From the NCBI GenBank assembly GCA_014218235.1, contig CM024753.1:181326348-181390347 (forward strand): a stretch of DNA of 64,000 nucleotides. Reading direction: 5' to 3'. Source of the DNA: Colocasia esculenta. Taxonomy: Eukaryota; Streptophyta; Magnoliopsida; Alismatales; Araceae. Numbering within the stretch: position 1 is the stretch's first letter; each line of letters opens with the position of its first letter. The notes under the pieces were generated by a model. It searched no databases. It was not told the DNA's origin and was given only the letters and a program-made list of their open reading frames with translations. The translations under genes were made by a program, and so were the position numbers. Below are positions 10,395 through 20,362 of the stretch, one piece after another.

Positions 10395-10976
10395 CTATGT
10401 TGCTGCCATTGCCTTCTTTTTGAACTTTCTGAATTTCTTTTCCTTGCCTTTCTTTTTGTCGAATTTTTCTGCTTGATCCTTCTTCTTAAGCTTGGGACAT
10501 TCTGACTTGTAGTGTCCTGGATGATTGCATTCATAGCAAGTAGGTTCCTTCTTCTTTTCCTTCTTGAAGAACCTCTTCGACCCAAACTTCTTTTTCTTTG
10601 CCAGAATTCTCTGTAGCTTTCTTGAGAGCATTGCCTCATCATCACTGTCATATGATTTTTCTTTGGAATCTTCAGATGAGGAGGAGTCTGCAATCTTCAA
10701 AGCATTTGATATTTTCTTTTTTGAAGAATTTTCAGAGAATCTTTCCATATTAATTTCATGAGCCATAAGGGATCCTATTAATTTATCAATAGATAATTGT
10801 GTTAGGTCATGGGCTTCCTCTATGGCTGTAACTTTAGGGGTCCATACATTTGTTAGAGATCTTAGGATTTTTCTAACTGTTTTTTCATTAGTTACGACTT
10901 TTCCTAAAGAACTTAGTCCGATAATTATGTTTGAAAATATGTTATACATTTGAGTTATATTTTCACTAGGAAGCAT
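10395..10976 (-). CDS. Gag of element A, central part with first zinc knuckle
   Basis: This 193-codon frame carries the second half of the copia-type Gag domain (MLPSENITQMYNIFSNII, then LTQLSIDKLIGSLMAHEINM), a Ser/Asp-rich stretch, a Lys-rich stretch and the zinc knuckle CYECNHPGHYKSEC at about residues 148-161. It packages element RNA in virus-like particles (family knowledge). It is linked to 9591-10319 by a frame break in the acidic region 10320-10394. Upstream, the same protein continues to 11369 but with stops. Confidence 0.88.
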   Translation of the reverse strand: MLPSENITQMYNIFSNIIIGLSSLGKVVTNEKTVRKILRSLTNVWTPKVTAIEEAHDLTQLSIDKLIGSLMAHEINMERFSENSSKKKISNALKIADSSSSEDSKEKSYDSDDEAMLSRKLQRILAKKKKFGSKRFFKKEKKKEPTCYECNHPGHYKSECPKLKKKDQAEKFDKKKGKEKKFRKFKKKAMAAT

Positions 10977-11369
10977 TTTGAATTGTTCATATTGGGATAC
11001 AAGTATATCTATTCTTATTTGTTTAACCCTATCTGTACCTTCATAGGTTACTTGAAGTTTATCTCACATTTCCTTAGCTGTTTTACATGCTGAAAGTCTA
11101 TTAAACTCTCTTTTTGATAAAGCACAGCAAAGATAATTTTTTGCTTTGAAATTTAAAGCCATAGTTCTTTTGTCTGCAATTGAAAGAGCACCAGAAGAGG
11201 ATTCTGCAAGGACTTGAAAATCACCTTGTTCAATTACCTGCTATAGGTCGAAGTCAGTACCTCTGATGAAGCATTCCATCCTCATCTTCCAATATTGATA
11301 ATTTTCACCATCAAAGAAGGGTGGCCTTGTGACTGATTTGCCTTCATAGTTGTGAGCTTCGGATGCCAT
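10977..11369 (-). pseudogene. Gag of element A, N-terminal part with two stops
   Basis: From an ATG at 11369-11367 the minus strand encodes the usual Sirevirus Gag opening (PPFFDGENYQYWKMRME), which marks this as the true Gag start. Two stops interrupt it, TAG at 11241-11243 and TGA at 11064-11066. Both stand where relatives have Trp, so each looks like a TGG-to-stop transition. The start lies about 40 bases after the primer site. Confidence 0.8.
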
Positions 11370-11406
11370 TTCTTCTCAAATCTCTTGGGACTCTTCTGAG
11401 AAGACC

Positions 11407-11420
11407 AGGCTCTGATACCA
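11407..11420 (-). promoter_or_regulatory. Primer binding site of element A (tRNA-iMet)
   Basis: The minus strand reads TGGTATCAGAGCCT two bases after the 5' LTR end. This is complementary to the 3' end of plant initiator tRNA-Met and fixes both the element orientation and the LTR boundary. Confidence 0.92.
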
Positions 11421-11422
11421 CT

Positions 11423-13453
11423 TGTTGGATCGAAATGGCAAACAAACAGTCCTAGAGGGGGGGGGTGAATAGGACTTTTTATCTTAAAAATTTCTTCTGA
11501 AAACCACAGCACTAAATAGATAGGTTAGTATTTAGTGTGATGTGCGTGATTCAAGTGTGTACTTGGCGAAAACAATCACACAAAGAAATGCACAAGGATT
11601 TTATCCTAGTTCGACCCTTCCCACATGGAAGTCCTACATCCAGTCCTCAAGTCAACCACTTGAGATTTCCACTAACTGCCAACAAATTGGCCTTCTCTCA
11701 CCCTTGAGAGGAATTACAAACCCACTTGCTTCCAAGCAAGTCTTCCCTAAATAGGGGTACAACGACTGCCTTTCACAAGGCCTTCCCTTCTCAGGAGGGG
11801 CAAATGCAGAAACTAACTTCTGCAGAAAATTTACAAAGAGTAGTGGAGATTAAAACACTTGTGTGTTTGCCTTAAGTCTGAGCACAAACACACACTGACT
11901 TCAGAAGGATAAAAAGATCAGAAGATGAAAACCGAATCCTATCTGAAGCAATAAGGGTGGACTTGAAGAATAATGACAATTATAGTTGCCACCCAACAGA
12001 ATTTCTCAAAAGAGAATTCTGACAGAAAGAAGCTCTCAGATTGGCTAGCAGAAAAGCTTGAGAAAGAGCTTGAAAGATTTGAATGATGCTTTTCTCAAGA
12101 GATGTAGGCTTGTATTCGATTCTTCATGCATGCACACCTTTTCCTTTCCTCTTGAGCTCCTTTTATAGACTTCAAAATCTAGCTGTTTGAGAAGATAGTC
12201 GTTGGAGCTTGGTGACCGTTTGCAATTTGGCCGTTTGAAGAGAATTTATGGGATCCTTTGGATCTTGAAGAATTTGTCCAGTAGGTCTTCAAAATTACAT
12301 TTTCCCAAGGTCTTCAATTTGTCCATAGCTAGAAGATAAGCTCTTGCAGAACATAGTTGAGAGAGAGACATGCTAAACACATGCTCAATTAATGCCTGCT
12401 GTAAGGACAAGACAAAGGAGAAACGCATCTCCATACCCTTGTGGTAGGTGAGTCAGTGAGTACAACACAAGATATGGAACCTAGTATCCCACAAGCTTTT
12501 CAGTAAATAAAGCAGACAGACAAAAAAGTAAAGCATGGGTCTGTCAGTGGTAGGTGAGATGGTCAGATGCCATGCGTTTGAGATTTACATAAATGCTTTG
12601 TGTCTTGTGAATGCTAAAGTAAAGCAAGAGCATCAAGACTAAAAAATTTCAAAAAGACATTTCAGAAACAGGTTTTGCACAGGATGAATGTTTTAAGAAT
12701 GACAAGTCATATCTTGTCAGAGAATTATTAAATAATAATATTTTTGAGGCCTCAGTAAGAAATTCATATAACAAGTTTTTTTATAACCAAATTAAACTCA
12801 GGATACATCAGAATCAGGATAGACTTGATAATATATATATCTTTGAAGATACAGAACTGACAGTGAAAAGGTAAAGTACAAGTACCTCTGTCAGTGTAGT
12901 CGAATGTATAGAAACAGATGATTCGACTGAGGAAATAAGAATGATTCGACTCTAAAGAAAAATCAAGTGATTCGACTTTAGGGAAGAACAAGGTAATTCG
13001 ATTATAGCAGTTGAATACAGTGTAGTGAGCTCTAAGATATTCGGCTGTGTGAGTCGGAGTTATCAATCGAATGCAGAGTAAAGACATTCGGCTGTATGAG
13101 TCGAAGTTATCAATCGAATGCAGAGTAAAGACATTCGGCTGTATGAGTCGAAGTTATTAATCCAATGTAGAGTAAAAATGTTGACTTAGAAAAATTTGGA
13201 TGATATATGGTTGCGATTCTAAAGGAGTCGGATTTAGCAGTTGAATATAGCAGTCGGATGTAGTAGGCTATAGGAGAGGTTTGTGGCCTTAGAAAGTTTT
13301 TTTTTTTTTTTGAGTGTTCATGATTTTTTCTTGTATCCAATTTTTTGTGATATATTTGGTATAAAATATATATTTAAAGATTTGTCATAGCAAAAATAAT
13401 ATTCATTGAAATTTATAAAACTCTTTAAATTTCTTAGGGATAGTTGCTCAACA
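11423..13453 (-). repeat. 5' LTR of element A (right copy)
   Basis: This is the partner of 462-2540, nearly identical over its length by eye, with scattered substitutions. It holds three 47-bp units (about 13037-13177), a T run at about 13297-13311 and a longer G run near 11455 (nine G against seven in the left copy). The TATA-like box CTATAAAAGGAG lies at about 12157-12168 on the minus strand, so transcription would run leftwards through Gag. Confidence 0.93.
12160..12167 (-). promoter_or_regulatory. TATA box in 5' LTR of element A
   Basis: The sequence TATAAAAG (minus strand) is followed by GAGCTCAAGAGG. It lies inside the 5' LTR, downstream of the motif array in element orientation, as expected for the element promoter. 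Confidence 0.6.
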
Positions 13454-13637
13454 TATTTCACATTTCTAATAGCCGCATTCATGAACACCAGCATGTCATC
13501 CGCAAACAGCAGATGAGTAATCTGCAAACACCCTCTGGGACCACTATAGTACTTAATATGACCATTGCTGAACATATTCCTCAAACCTCTACTAAGCACT
13601 TCCGATGCAATGATGAAAAGAATAGGTGCCAATGGAT
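13454..13637 (-). pseudogene. LINE reverse transcriptase, catalytic fragment
   Basis: On the minus strand this encodes LAPILFIIASEVLSRGL, then ITHLLFADDMLVF, the RT boxes around the FADD catalytic pair. It is in register with the fragment at 1-461 once element A and one copy of the target duplication are removed. The right side is cut at 13637 by the LTR of element B, so the N-terminal half (endonuclease and start of RT) is not present in the window. Confidence 0.88.
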
Positions 13638-15707
13638 TGTTGCCCAGCTAGCAAGCCCAGAGGGGGGGTGAATGAGATTCTTTAAAATTTGATTATCTAA
13701 AACCTGTCCACAAAAACGTTCACACAAAACACACTTTGATAACAGTTAGTGTTAGTGAAAAGATAAATAGCAAAACACAGGCAAGCATACACACACTGCA
13801 CAAGGTTTTATCCTGGTTCGGACCTCCTCTCCACAGGAGTCCTACGTCCAGTCCCTGAGCAACAACTCAGGATTCCACTACCCAAGGGTACAGTCCCCCT
13901 TAAGGACGCTTACACACCCATCCGTAGCTGGTCTTCTCTTCACAACCCGAAGAGGAATACAACACCCTGGATCCCACCAGGTCTTTCTTCAACATGAAGG
14001 GAAATAGACACCCTGGAACCCCCAGTTCTTCCTTCAACATGAAGGGAACAACACAAAGATTTTATTCTTTGCTATTTATCTTTTCACTAACACTAACTGT
14101 TATCAAAGATTTTATTCTTTGCACAAAACACCCCTAGACCAAGCTAACAGTACACTACTTGATCTGAAGCAAATACTGAGAAGAAGAAATGAACAGCAAT
14201 GAACTTTCTCAGTACACAAATGCTCTCTCTAGGATCTACACTGGATGCAGAGAGCTGAGAGCTACAACAAACTGATGGAGTGAGACTTGAGCTCTTCTAT
14301 GGTGCTTGCCTATTTTGAATTCTTGAGAGATATGCTTCATGTGGGCATCAGTCTTCTATTTGTATCTTCTTTTAAAAATGTAGTCGTTGAAGTATCCGTT
14401 GTCTCTAAGTTTTGAGAACGTTAGACTGCACGGCTTTCCTTTGCAGTCAACGGTTCTTTGCATTCCATGCATGTAAGAAGAAAATCCTTCTTGATATCCT
14501 CTAGCTTCTACTTTATCCAACGTTGTATAGAGTTGTGTTGTCAGAGACCTGCACACATTAAATGCTAAAACGTAGACAACTAAGTTGTCTCTTGTTGTCA
14601 GTCAATGTTAGAGTGAGAATACATCAAAATGGAAATTCCATTCTGTCTCTTCAAAAAGATATTACATGCACAAGCATAAGAATAAAAGATATCTGGACAT
14701 GCATCGTGCAGAGAAATGTACGATTTATATTTAATGCATGGATAACAGAAAAATACGCGAGATGACTTTGACTAGTCAAGATATTTAAATATCAAGTCGT
14801 TATAGCTCATGAAATCGATATGAACATGACTTATATAATCATTGTGCTAGTGAGTCATTGTTCATGAGAATCGTTGCTTATTCGTAAACAAATCGTTATG
14901 AGCAAATCGTTATGAGCAAATCATTATGAGCAAATCGTTATGAGCAAATCGTTATAAGCAAATCGTTATGAGCAAATCGTTATAAGCAAATCGTTATGAG
15001 CAAATCGTTATAAGAAAATCATTATGAGTAAACCGTTGTGATCGAATCGTTATGCTCACTTGTCGAATCGTTATGAGAGCAAATCGTTATGCTCACTTAC
15101 GAAATCAATGTGAGATTGAAATCATTATAAACAAATCGTTATGCTCACTTGTAAAATCGTTATGAGAGCAAATCATTATGCTCACTTACGAAATCGATGT
15201 GAGATTGAAATCGTTATATGCAAATCATTATAAGCAAATCGTTGTTTGTTGTATCAAATCGTTACGGTGACCAAGTCATTGTTGTAACTTATCGAATAGA
15301 TCAAATCGATATGATACTTAACGAATCGTTATGAAGACCAAATCGATGTGAGAGCAAATCGTTGTCCTCACTTATCAAATCATTATGAAATAGACTTCAA
15401 TAGAATAGCAATGACTTATGAAATCGTTATAGAACCAAAAATCGATGTGGATGAGGAAATCGTTATGATTCTAAGGAAATCGTTGCAACAACTAGAAAGT
15501 CGATGTGTACTTAGAATATTTCATGCTTTGAACTGTAAATGCTACAGGATGATAAATACTTACTGATTTTGCTTGTATTTCCTTGATTTATTTCCTGTGC
15601 TCAAATCTCATAGAAATTATGTTAGAGCAATCTTTATCACAGTTTTGTTAATCACCAAAATAGATATGCAATTTATTTAAATTATATTTGGGATAATCTG
15701 ATCATCA
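13638..15707 (-). repeat. 3' LTR of element B
   Basis: The boundary at 13638 is the switch from LINE coding to TGTTGCCCAGC. The boundary at 15707 is the start TGATGATCAG (minus strand) right after a polypurine tract. It includes the block CAGAGGGGGGGTGAATGAG near its outer end, parallel to A and D. No partner LTR is in the window, so boundaries rest on these signals only. Confidence 0.78.
14890..15057. repeat. 14-bp tandem array in LTR of B (about 12 units)
   Basis: Twelve consecutive 14-bp units follow the pattern AAATCGTTATGAGC with few changes, in exact 14-bp phase from 14890 to 15057. Looser copies of AATCGTTATG and AATCGATGTGAG continue to about 15500. In element orientation the whole cluster lies roughly 210-820 bp inside the LTR start. 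Confidence 0.9.
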
Positions 15708-15829
15708 ATCTCCTCCTTTTTGGTGATGACAAAACATAGCATTAACCAAGGATGTTCTGAAATAAATCTAAATAAAGTGCGGAATAAAATATCATGTATT
15801 TTAGAAGTATTGTATGTCTCCCCCTTTTT
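15708..15829 (-). promoter_or_regulatory. Polypurine tracts of element B (two copies)
   Basis: The tract CCAAAAAGGAGGAGAT (minus strand, about 15708-15723) abuts the LTR. A second, CAAAAAGGGGGAGACA, is at about 15815-15830. The outer copy has a cleaner G run than the one actually next to the LTR. Confidence 0.78.
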
Positions 15830-15963
15830 GTCATTAAGCAAAAAGATATCATACTGAGACAAAGAATTTTAGGAGAAAAGAGAAGTAAGATCAAAGAACT
15901 TTGCTATTTATCTTGAGGGGTTACATGGAGGTAGAAAGCAGGAGATAGAAGGGAGGCATGCCG

Positions 15964-16911
15964 CTAAATAATGCGCAAAGCCTTGCATTCTTGCTCCTCA
16001 AAGTAGATCTGAAAGACCCCAAAAGTAATAGAATAAGAGGGCCCCATGTCAGGAAGCATTCTCTTGATGTGAAGTTGGCGCTGATCTTCTAGAAAATTAG
16101 CATATTCATCTTTGCCAAGAGATTCTTTGAAGGAGATGAAAGATCCAAAGCTGACAAACCGAAGAAATTGGTTGATCTTGATTGGGTAGTGGATCTGATG
16201 CTGCAGAAGATCTTTCTTCAAAGCCATAAAAAGCTTGTACCGCTCGACCCACTGATCATAAGGCTCTTGAACCAGATTAATGGAGTTTAAATCCAAAAAG
16301 GCTTCAGCTGTGAGAGTAGGCTCGCCTGCCTTAAACAAGGAGCTGTTCAAGGCTTCCAACTGAAGGACTGACTGGTTATAATACTTTTCCCAGTCCGTGG
16401 GAGAAAGCCTCTCACATTAGGATAGCAGAGGGGCAAGAACTTCAGAGGAGATATGGCCCAGATGAAATTCTCTGAAGATGAATCTTTGGAAAGAAGGAAG
16501 ACAGCCTTGCTGAGCGGATATCCTACCCATGACACGAGCAAATCTCTCAAAAATGACAGGACCAACTGAGGAGTCCATGACCAAGGAGTGCAGCTTAGGG
16601 AGAAACACAATATCTGGTATTTGCAAGGTAGCAAAATCCACTTTGAAGGAGCAATTAACTGGATTTTCATTTTTTAACGAGGTAATGGCTCCCTGGAACT
16701 GACCCAACTGCACTTTAGGTAGCTTATGAAGATACCGATAGTCATTGAATAGCTGAAAGTACCTGATGAGTTTAACTTCCTTTTGAATAAAAGGTGCCCA
16801 GGTGGTCTTGTGATGGATTACAAACCACTCAGAGAGAGAGAGAGAGGGTGATCCCGGGGTGGAAACCGCTCGAACTTCATAAGAAGAAATTTCCTGTAGA
16901 GAGTCTTGTGC
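15964..16911 (-). pseudogene. Envelope-like protein of element B, C-terminal part
   Basis: Two frames, 16417-16911 and 15964-16359, encode the end of the envelope-like protein. The second contains PYDQWVERY, then INQFLRFVSFGSF, then FLEDQRQLHI and MGPSYSI. The last two recur in element C as FLQSQRQLHI and MGPSYSI, confirming a conserved C-terminal domain. A stop and shift lie between 16360 and 16416. On the upstream side the gene is split by solo LTR S and resumes at 20363; after removing S and one copy of TGTGC the two sides are not in one register, so there is also a frameshift. Function is unknown. Confidence 0.75.
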
Positions 16912-19900
16912 TGTAACACCCCCCTCCGACCGCACACATACACATACGTATCACATATCACATAGCTCTTGATCGGAAGAGGGGTTACACTAACAAACTT
17001 CGTTATGGGCCGACAAATATGTGTAGTGCCCAAGACTAACAAACCATTCCACAAAAACATCTTTGAAAATTTTATACCTCAACAAAATAACTTAGCAACA
17101 ACGCCCCTTATTTACATGAGGCCAAACTTTCTCTTCTAAACCTTTAATAGTACAACAAAACTCTAAAGAGTCACTAAAGCTATGCTCTTCTACTTCTCCT
17201 TCTTCATCACCAGCAGAGTTTTGTACAATCTGTAGCTGAGATTGATTTTTCCTTCAATCTGAAAAGGGTGGAGGAAACAAAGGCATGAGTCGGAAGGACT
17301 CAGTAGGTGACAGTAGACATAAAGATAGGAGTTTCAAATTTGCAGAACTTCAAGAGTATTCAGAAAGTGCATATATGGAACAAACATAATTGCTCATGAA
17401 TCTTCATACTTAACATAAACATATAGCCCAAATTAATTTCATGACGGGCTCAAACGAAAATCAGAACAAAGTCATATTTGTCTTTCAGAATTCAGACCAT
17501 AACTTAATTTGGAAACAAATTCGACAGGCATCACTGCTCTCAAGAGGTTACTATATAGACGTAATTTACCATCCTCAGTGCCTAGGCGATTCCAGCACCT
17601 TAGATCTTGTTCATTGCGCAAGAACGGGGTTTATTACCCACCATCGTCAGTCCATTGACTTGGATTTACCTACAAACTGTCGCTCTCAGCTGATCACAAG
17701 TGGTTGGTGCTACCACAAGTGATCCTAAATCCTCTTTGAAGAGAACACTGTCTTCATATCATAAATTTCTTTTCATGAGCATAACAGAGATTGGAAATCC
17801 AAAGGTAGTTTTGATTGAGAATAAATACAGATATCTTGGTGACATGGTTGTTCAGAGTTCAATAATATAAGAAAGACAATTGGTTGAGATAGGGTTATGA
17901 CTCAAGCCAATAACTTCAGAAGATTTGAATCATATAAGAATCCAAAAGAAAATGGAGATCCATAATGGTCATCACAAATTATTCACATCTCATAAGGTAT
18001 TCAAACATATGAACTCTCAAGTGGTCAAGTTTTATAAACTTAGATACCGAATACTGAAGAATAGACTCAATCGGAGTACTATTCGTAATTGACAACTTTA
18101 GAAACAATTCAAGGAAAGTTAAGGTACCCAAAGTGGGTGAACTTTGAAGTAATATGACAGTAAATATCAAGGTAATTGAGAGGGTAACTTCCTTGGCTTT
18201 TTGGATGAAGTTTAAGCAAGAGTTCTACCATGAAAAGTTGCTGAAATCCAAGGCAGGACATTAGCTGTCGACAGCCAGGAAGGGGCTGTCGACAGATGGC
18301 ACAGACAGAGCTCAAGTTTTCTGGCTCTGTGGGTATCTGTCGACAGATGCAAGGGATCTGTCGACAGATCCACACAGTCCAGTTATCCAGAGTTCAGGAA
18401 AACATGCGCCTGTCGACAGATTTGGGCTGTCTGTCGACAGCCGCCTGTTCCTCACTCATAAATGACTTAGAATGTACTCTAAACATGCTGACCATGGAAC
18501 CTATGAATCAAGGCATGATGTATATCAAATAGAAGAGTCTAATTGTAGATCTCACAGTGGTTTATAGGCTAAACAAGAGACATGGAACAAGAGGGTTGCA
18601 ATTCAAGCTTGTCTAGCTAGAAACTAGACATAGTATAGTATTGGAAGTGTGGTCTTGATAGCAATGGTTTATTTGGAGATTCTTACAAGATGAACACTAA
18701 AACACAAGATGTTTAATGTTCCAAATCAAGGCTTGAGGTACAAACATCCGAATGGAAAGAAATCACAATATTATAGGATATCAAAATTTCTAGCAAAACT
18801 CTATAATATAAACTTGGATCATGGGAGGGAGAAGAAGTTAAAAACCTACTTAATCTGTAAGAGGAGTGGAGATTCTTCTTTGGTAACCACATAGTTCCAA
18901 AGGTAATTAGGGAATCAACAAAAGTTTAGAGTTACAATCACATATACAGACTAAACTAAGATTGGTTAACAAGCTTAAAGGCAATTTGAACAAGGCTATG
19001 ATCTTTCTGACAAGAACAGAGGGTAAATATTTGAAGGAGAATAGGAACCTATAGACATACGTACTTACACACGATTTATGAAGATGGTTACACAGTTCAT
19101 ATGAGGATTTGCAAGTTTAAGACAAGTATATAGAGATCCTGAACTCTTTAGCCAAGGTCAGAGACAAGCATTTAGAAAAGAAGGAAGAACCCTTCTTGAC
19201 TTCAAGATCAACGAAATCCTTGAATACATCCAATTAAAAATGAAGCAAAGCAAGAAGAACTATACAGGTCATGGCACAAATAGGAGACATGGTTCCTACA
19301 AATGAAGAAACCATGAGCATATACATAAGAAACTGAGAAGGATTTGAGGTATGACACCTACTTGACTTGGTGAAGAGCAAGGGTACTTTTTCTCTCCTCA
19401 ACAGAGGAATCAACAGAAGCAAGGAGAGGGAAACTTGTAGAAATGGCCATGTCAGTTTTAATTGGAGCCGCTCAACACCTCCAGGAGCACAGCAGCAACA
19501 GCTACAATTACACTGTCTCCAGCAGCAACCTTCCCACACAAGGTGCTAGCACAACAACGGTACACAACCCACCAACCAGTCAGCCACACAGGGGTGAAAT
19601 CTCACTACAGCAGAAACTTCTTCCCTAAGCAAAGCAGCAGCAGGACTAGGAAGAACAAGAGTGTTGGAAAGATGCATACTATGGGTGTTGGGGTGTTTTT
19701 ATAACCCAACAAACCTTCTCATGCATGATGGCACGTTAGCCCTACAGGTGCCTCCATGAGATTTCATACCCCCATGCAATAGCCATGTTCACCATGATCT
19801 CACTCCCCTCCTACACGTACCCAGACAGGTGTAAGACCATTTTAACCATAAAACAGGGGCTTACGTGTAAGCCAAAAGAAATTCAAAGAACATGGCTTCC

Positions 19901-20362
19901 GTAAATGGGTAGATAATTCGGCTAACCCATTTGTCTCTTTGCTTAGGTGTCTTAATGATGTCCATTTAACTTGAAATTTCAACCATAGACTAATAGGAAG
20001 GTTTTACAAATTTTCATGATTTTAGTTTAATTTTTAGAATTTATTTTCCACTGGGTGATAAATCACCCGGAAAATAGTTGCGTCGGCTAAATCTCAAAAT
20101 CCGGTCGTCAAAAATTTTGGATAATTACATATTTGATATCACCACATTTTTCTAAGAATTATGGTATTATCAGATTTCATTTTTGTTACAGTTTTCCGGT
20201 GTCGCCCTGTGGGAGCGCGCACCTCTAAATACGTTATTGGAATAACATTTACTAATGTAAATTAATCCTAAATGAGTGTTAATTACATATCATGATAGTG
20301 GTTATATTTAATAATCCAATTGTTCATAGTTTTCTAGTAAATAGAATTTTCGGGGTGTTACA
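16912..20362 (-). mobile_element. Solo LTR S of a Ty3/gypsy element, inserted in B
   Basis: This 3451-bp unit starts TGTAACACCC and ends GGGTGTTACA, a perfect inverted terminal match typical of plant Gypsy LTRs of the Tekay/Del type. It is flanked on both sides by the exact 5-bp duplication TGTGC (16907-16911 and 20363-20367). No internal genes lie between the ends, so it is a solo LTR left by recombination between the two LTRs of a former element. Minus orientation is suggested because a block resembling the Tekay LTR of E (CTTCTCC...GGACTCAGTAGGTGAC, about 17190-17310) has the same position and orientation as in E. It contains six copies of CTGTCGACAG. Confidence 0.93.
18265..18440. repeat. 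Cluster of six perfect CTGTCGACAG palindromes in solo LTR S
   Basis: Exact copies of the 10-bp palindrome lie at 18265-18274, 18286-18295, 18337-18346, 18358-18367, 18410-18419 and 18431-18440. They form three pairs with 21-bp spacing between starts inside each pair (18265/18286, 18337/18358, 18410/18431), and the pairs repeat every 72-73 bp. About two helical turns separate the members of a pair, which suits cooperative binding of a dimeric protein (inference). Confidence 0.92.

Larger units (their letters stand above)
462..13453 (-). mobile_element. Element A: complete Sirevirus-type Ty1/copia retrotransposon
   Basis: This 13 kb element is bounded by two about 2.05 kb LTRs that begin TGTTGAGCAAC and end CGATCCAACA on the minus strand. 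Next to the 5' (right) LTR is a tRNA-iMet type primer site. Next to the 3' (left) LTR is the polypurine tract AAAAAGGGGGAGAAT. Gene order on the minus strand is Gag with two zinc knuckles, protease, integrase, RT, RNase H, then an envelope-like gene. The long size, extra 3' gene, double zinc knuckle and GGGGGAG-type tract place it in the Sirevirus (SIRE/Maximus) lineage; this is family knowledge. All long frames are broken by stops or shifts, so it is not autonomous now. It inserted into a LINE, leaving TGTTT/TATTT flanks. Confidence 0.93.

Noticed and set aside
11407..11420. tRNA-Met-like sequence
   Set aside because: It is only the primer binding site; no tRNA fold is present around it, and likewise at 45975 and 54611.
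14890..15500. Regular repeats with short spacers resembling a CRISPR array
   Set aside because: The unit is 14 bp with no unique spacers, in a plant LTR; no cas genes.
16829..16846. AG microsatellite
   Set aside because: Short run inside the coding sequence of the envelope-like gene; nothing further to support.
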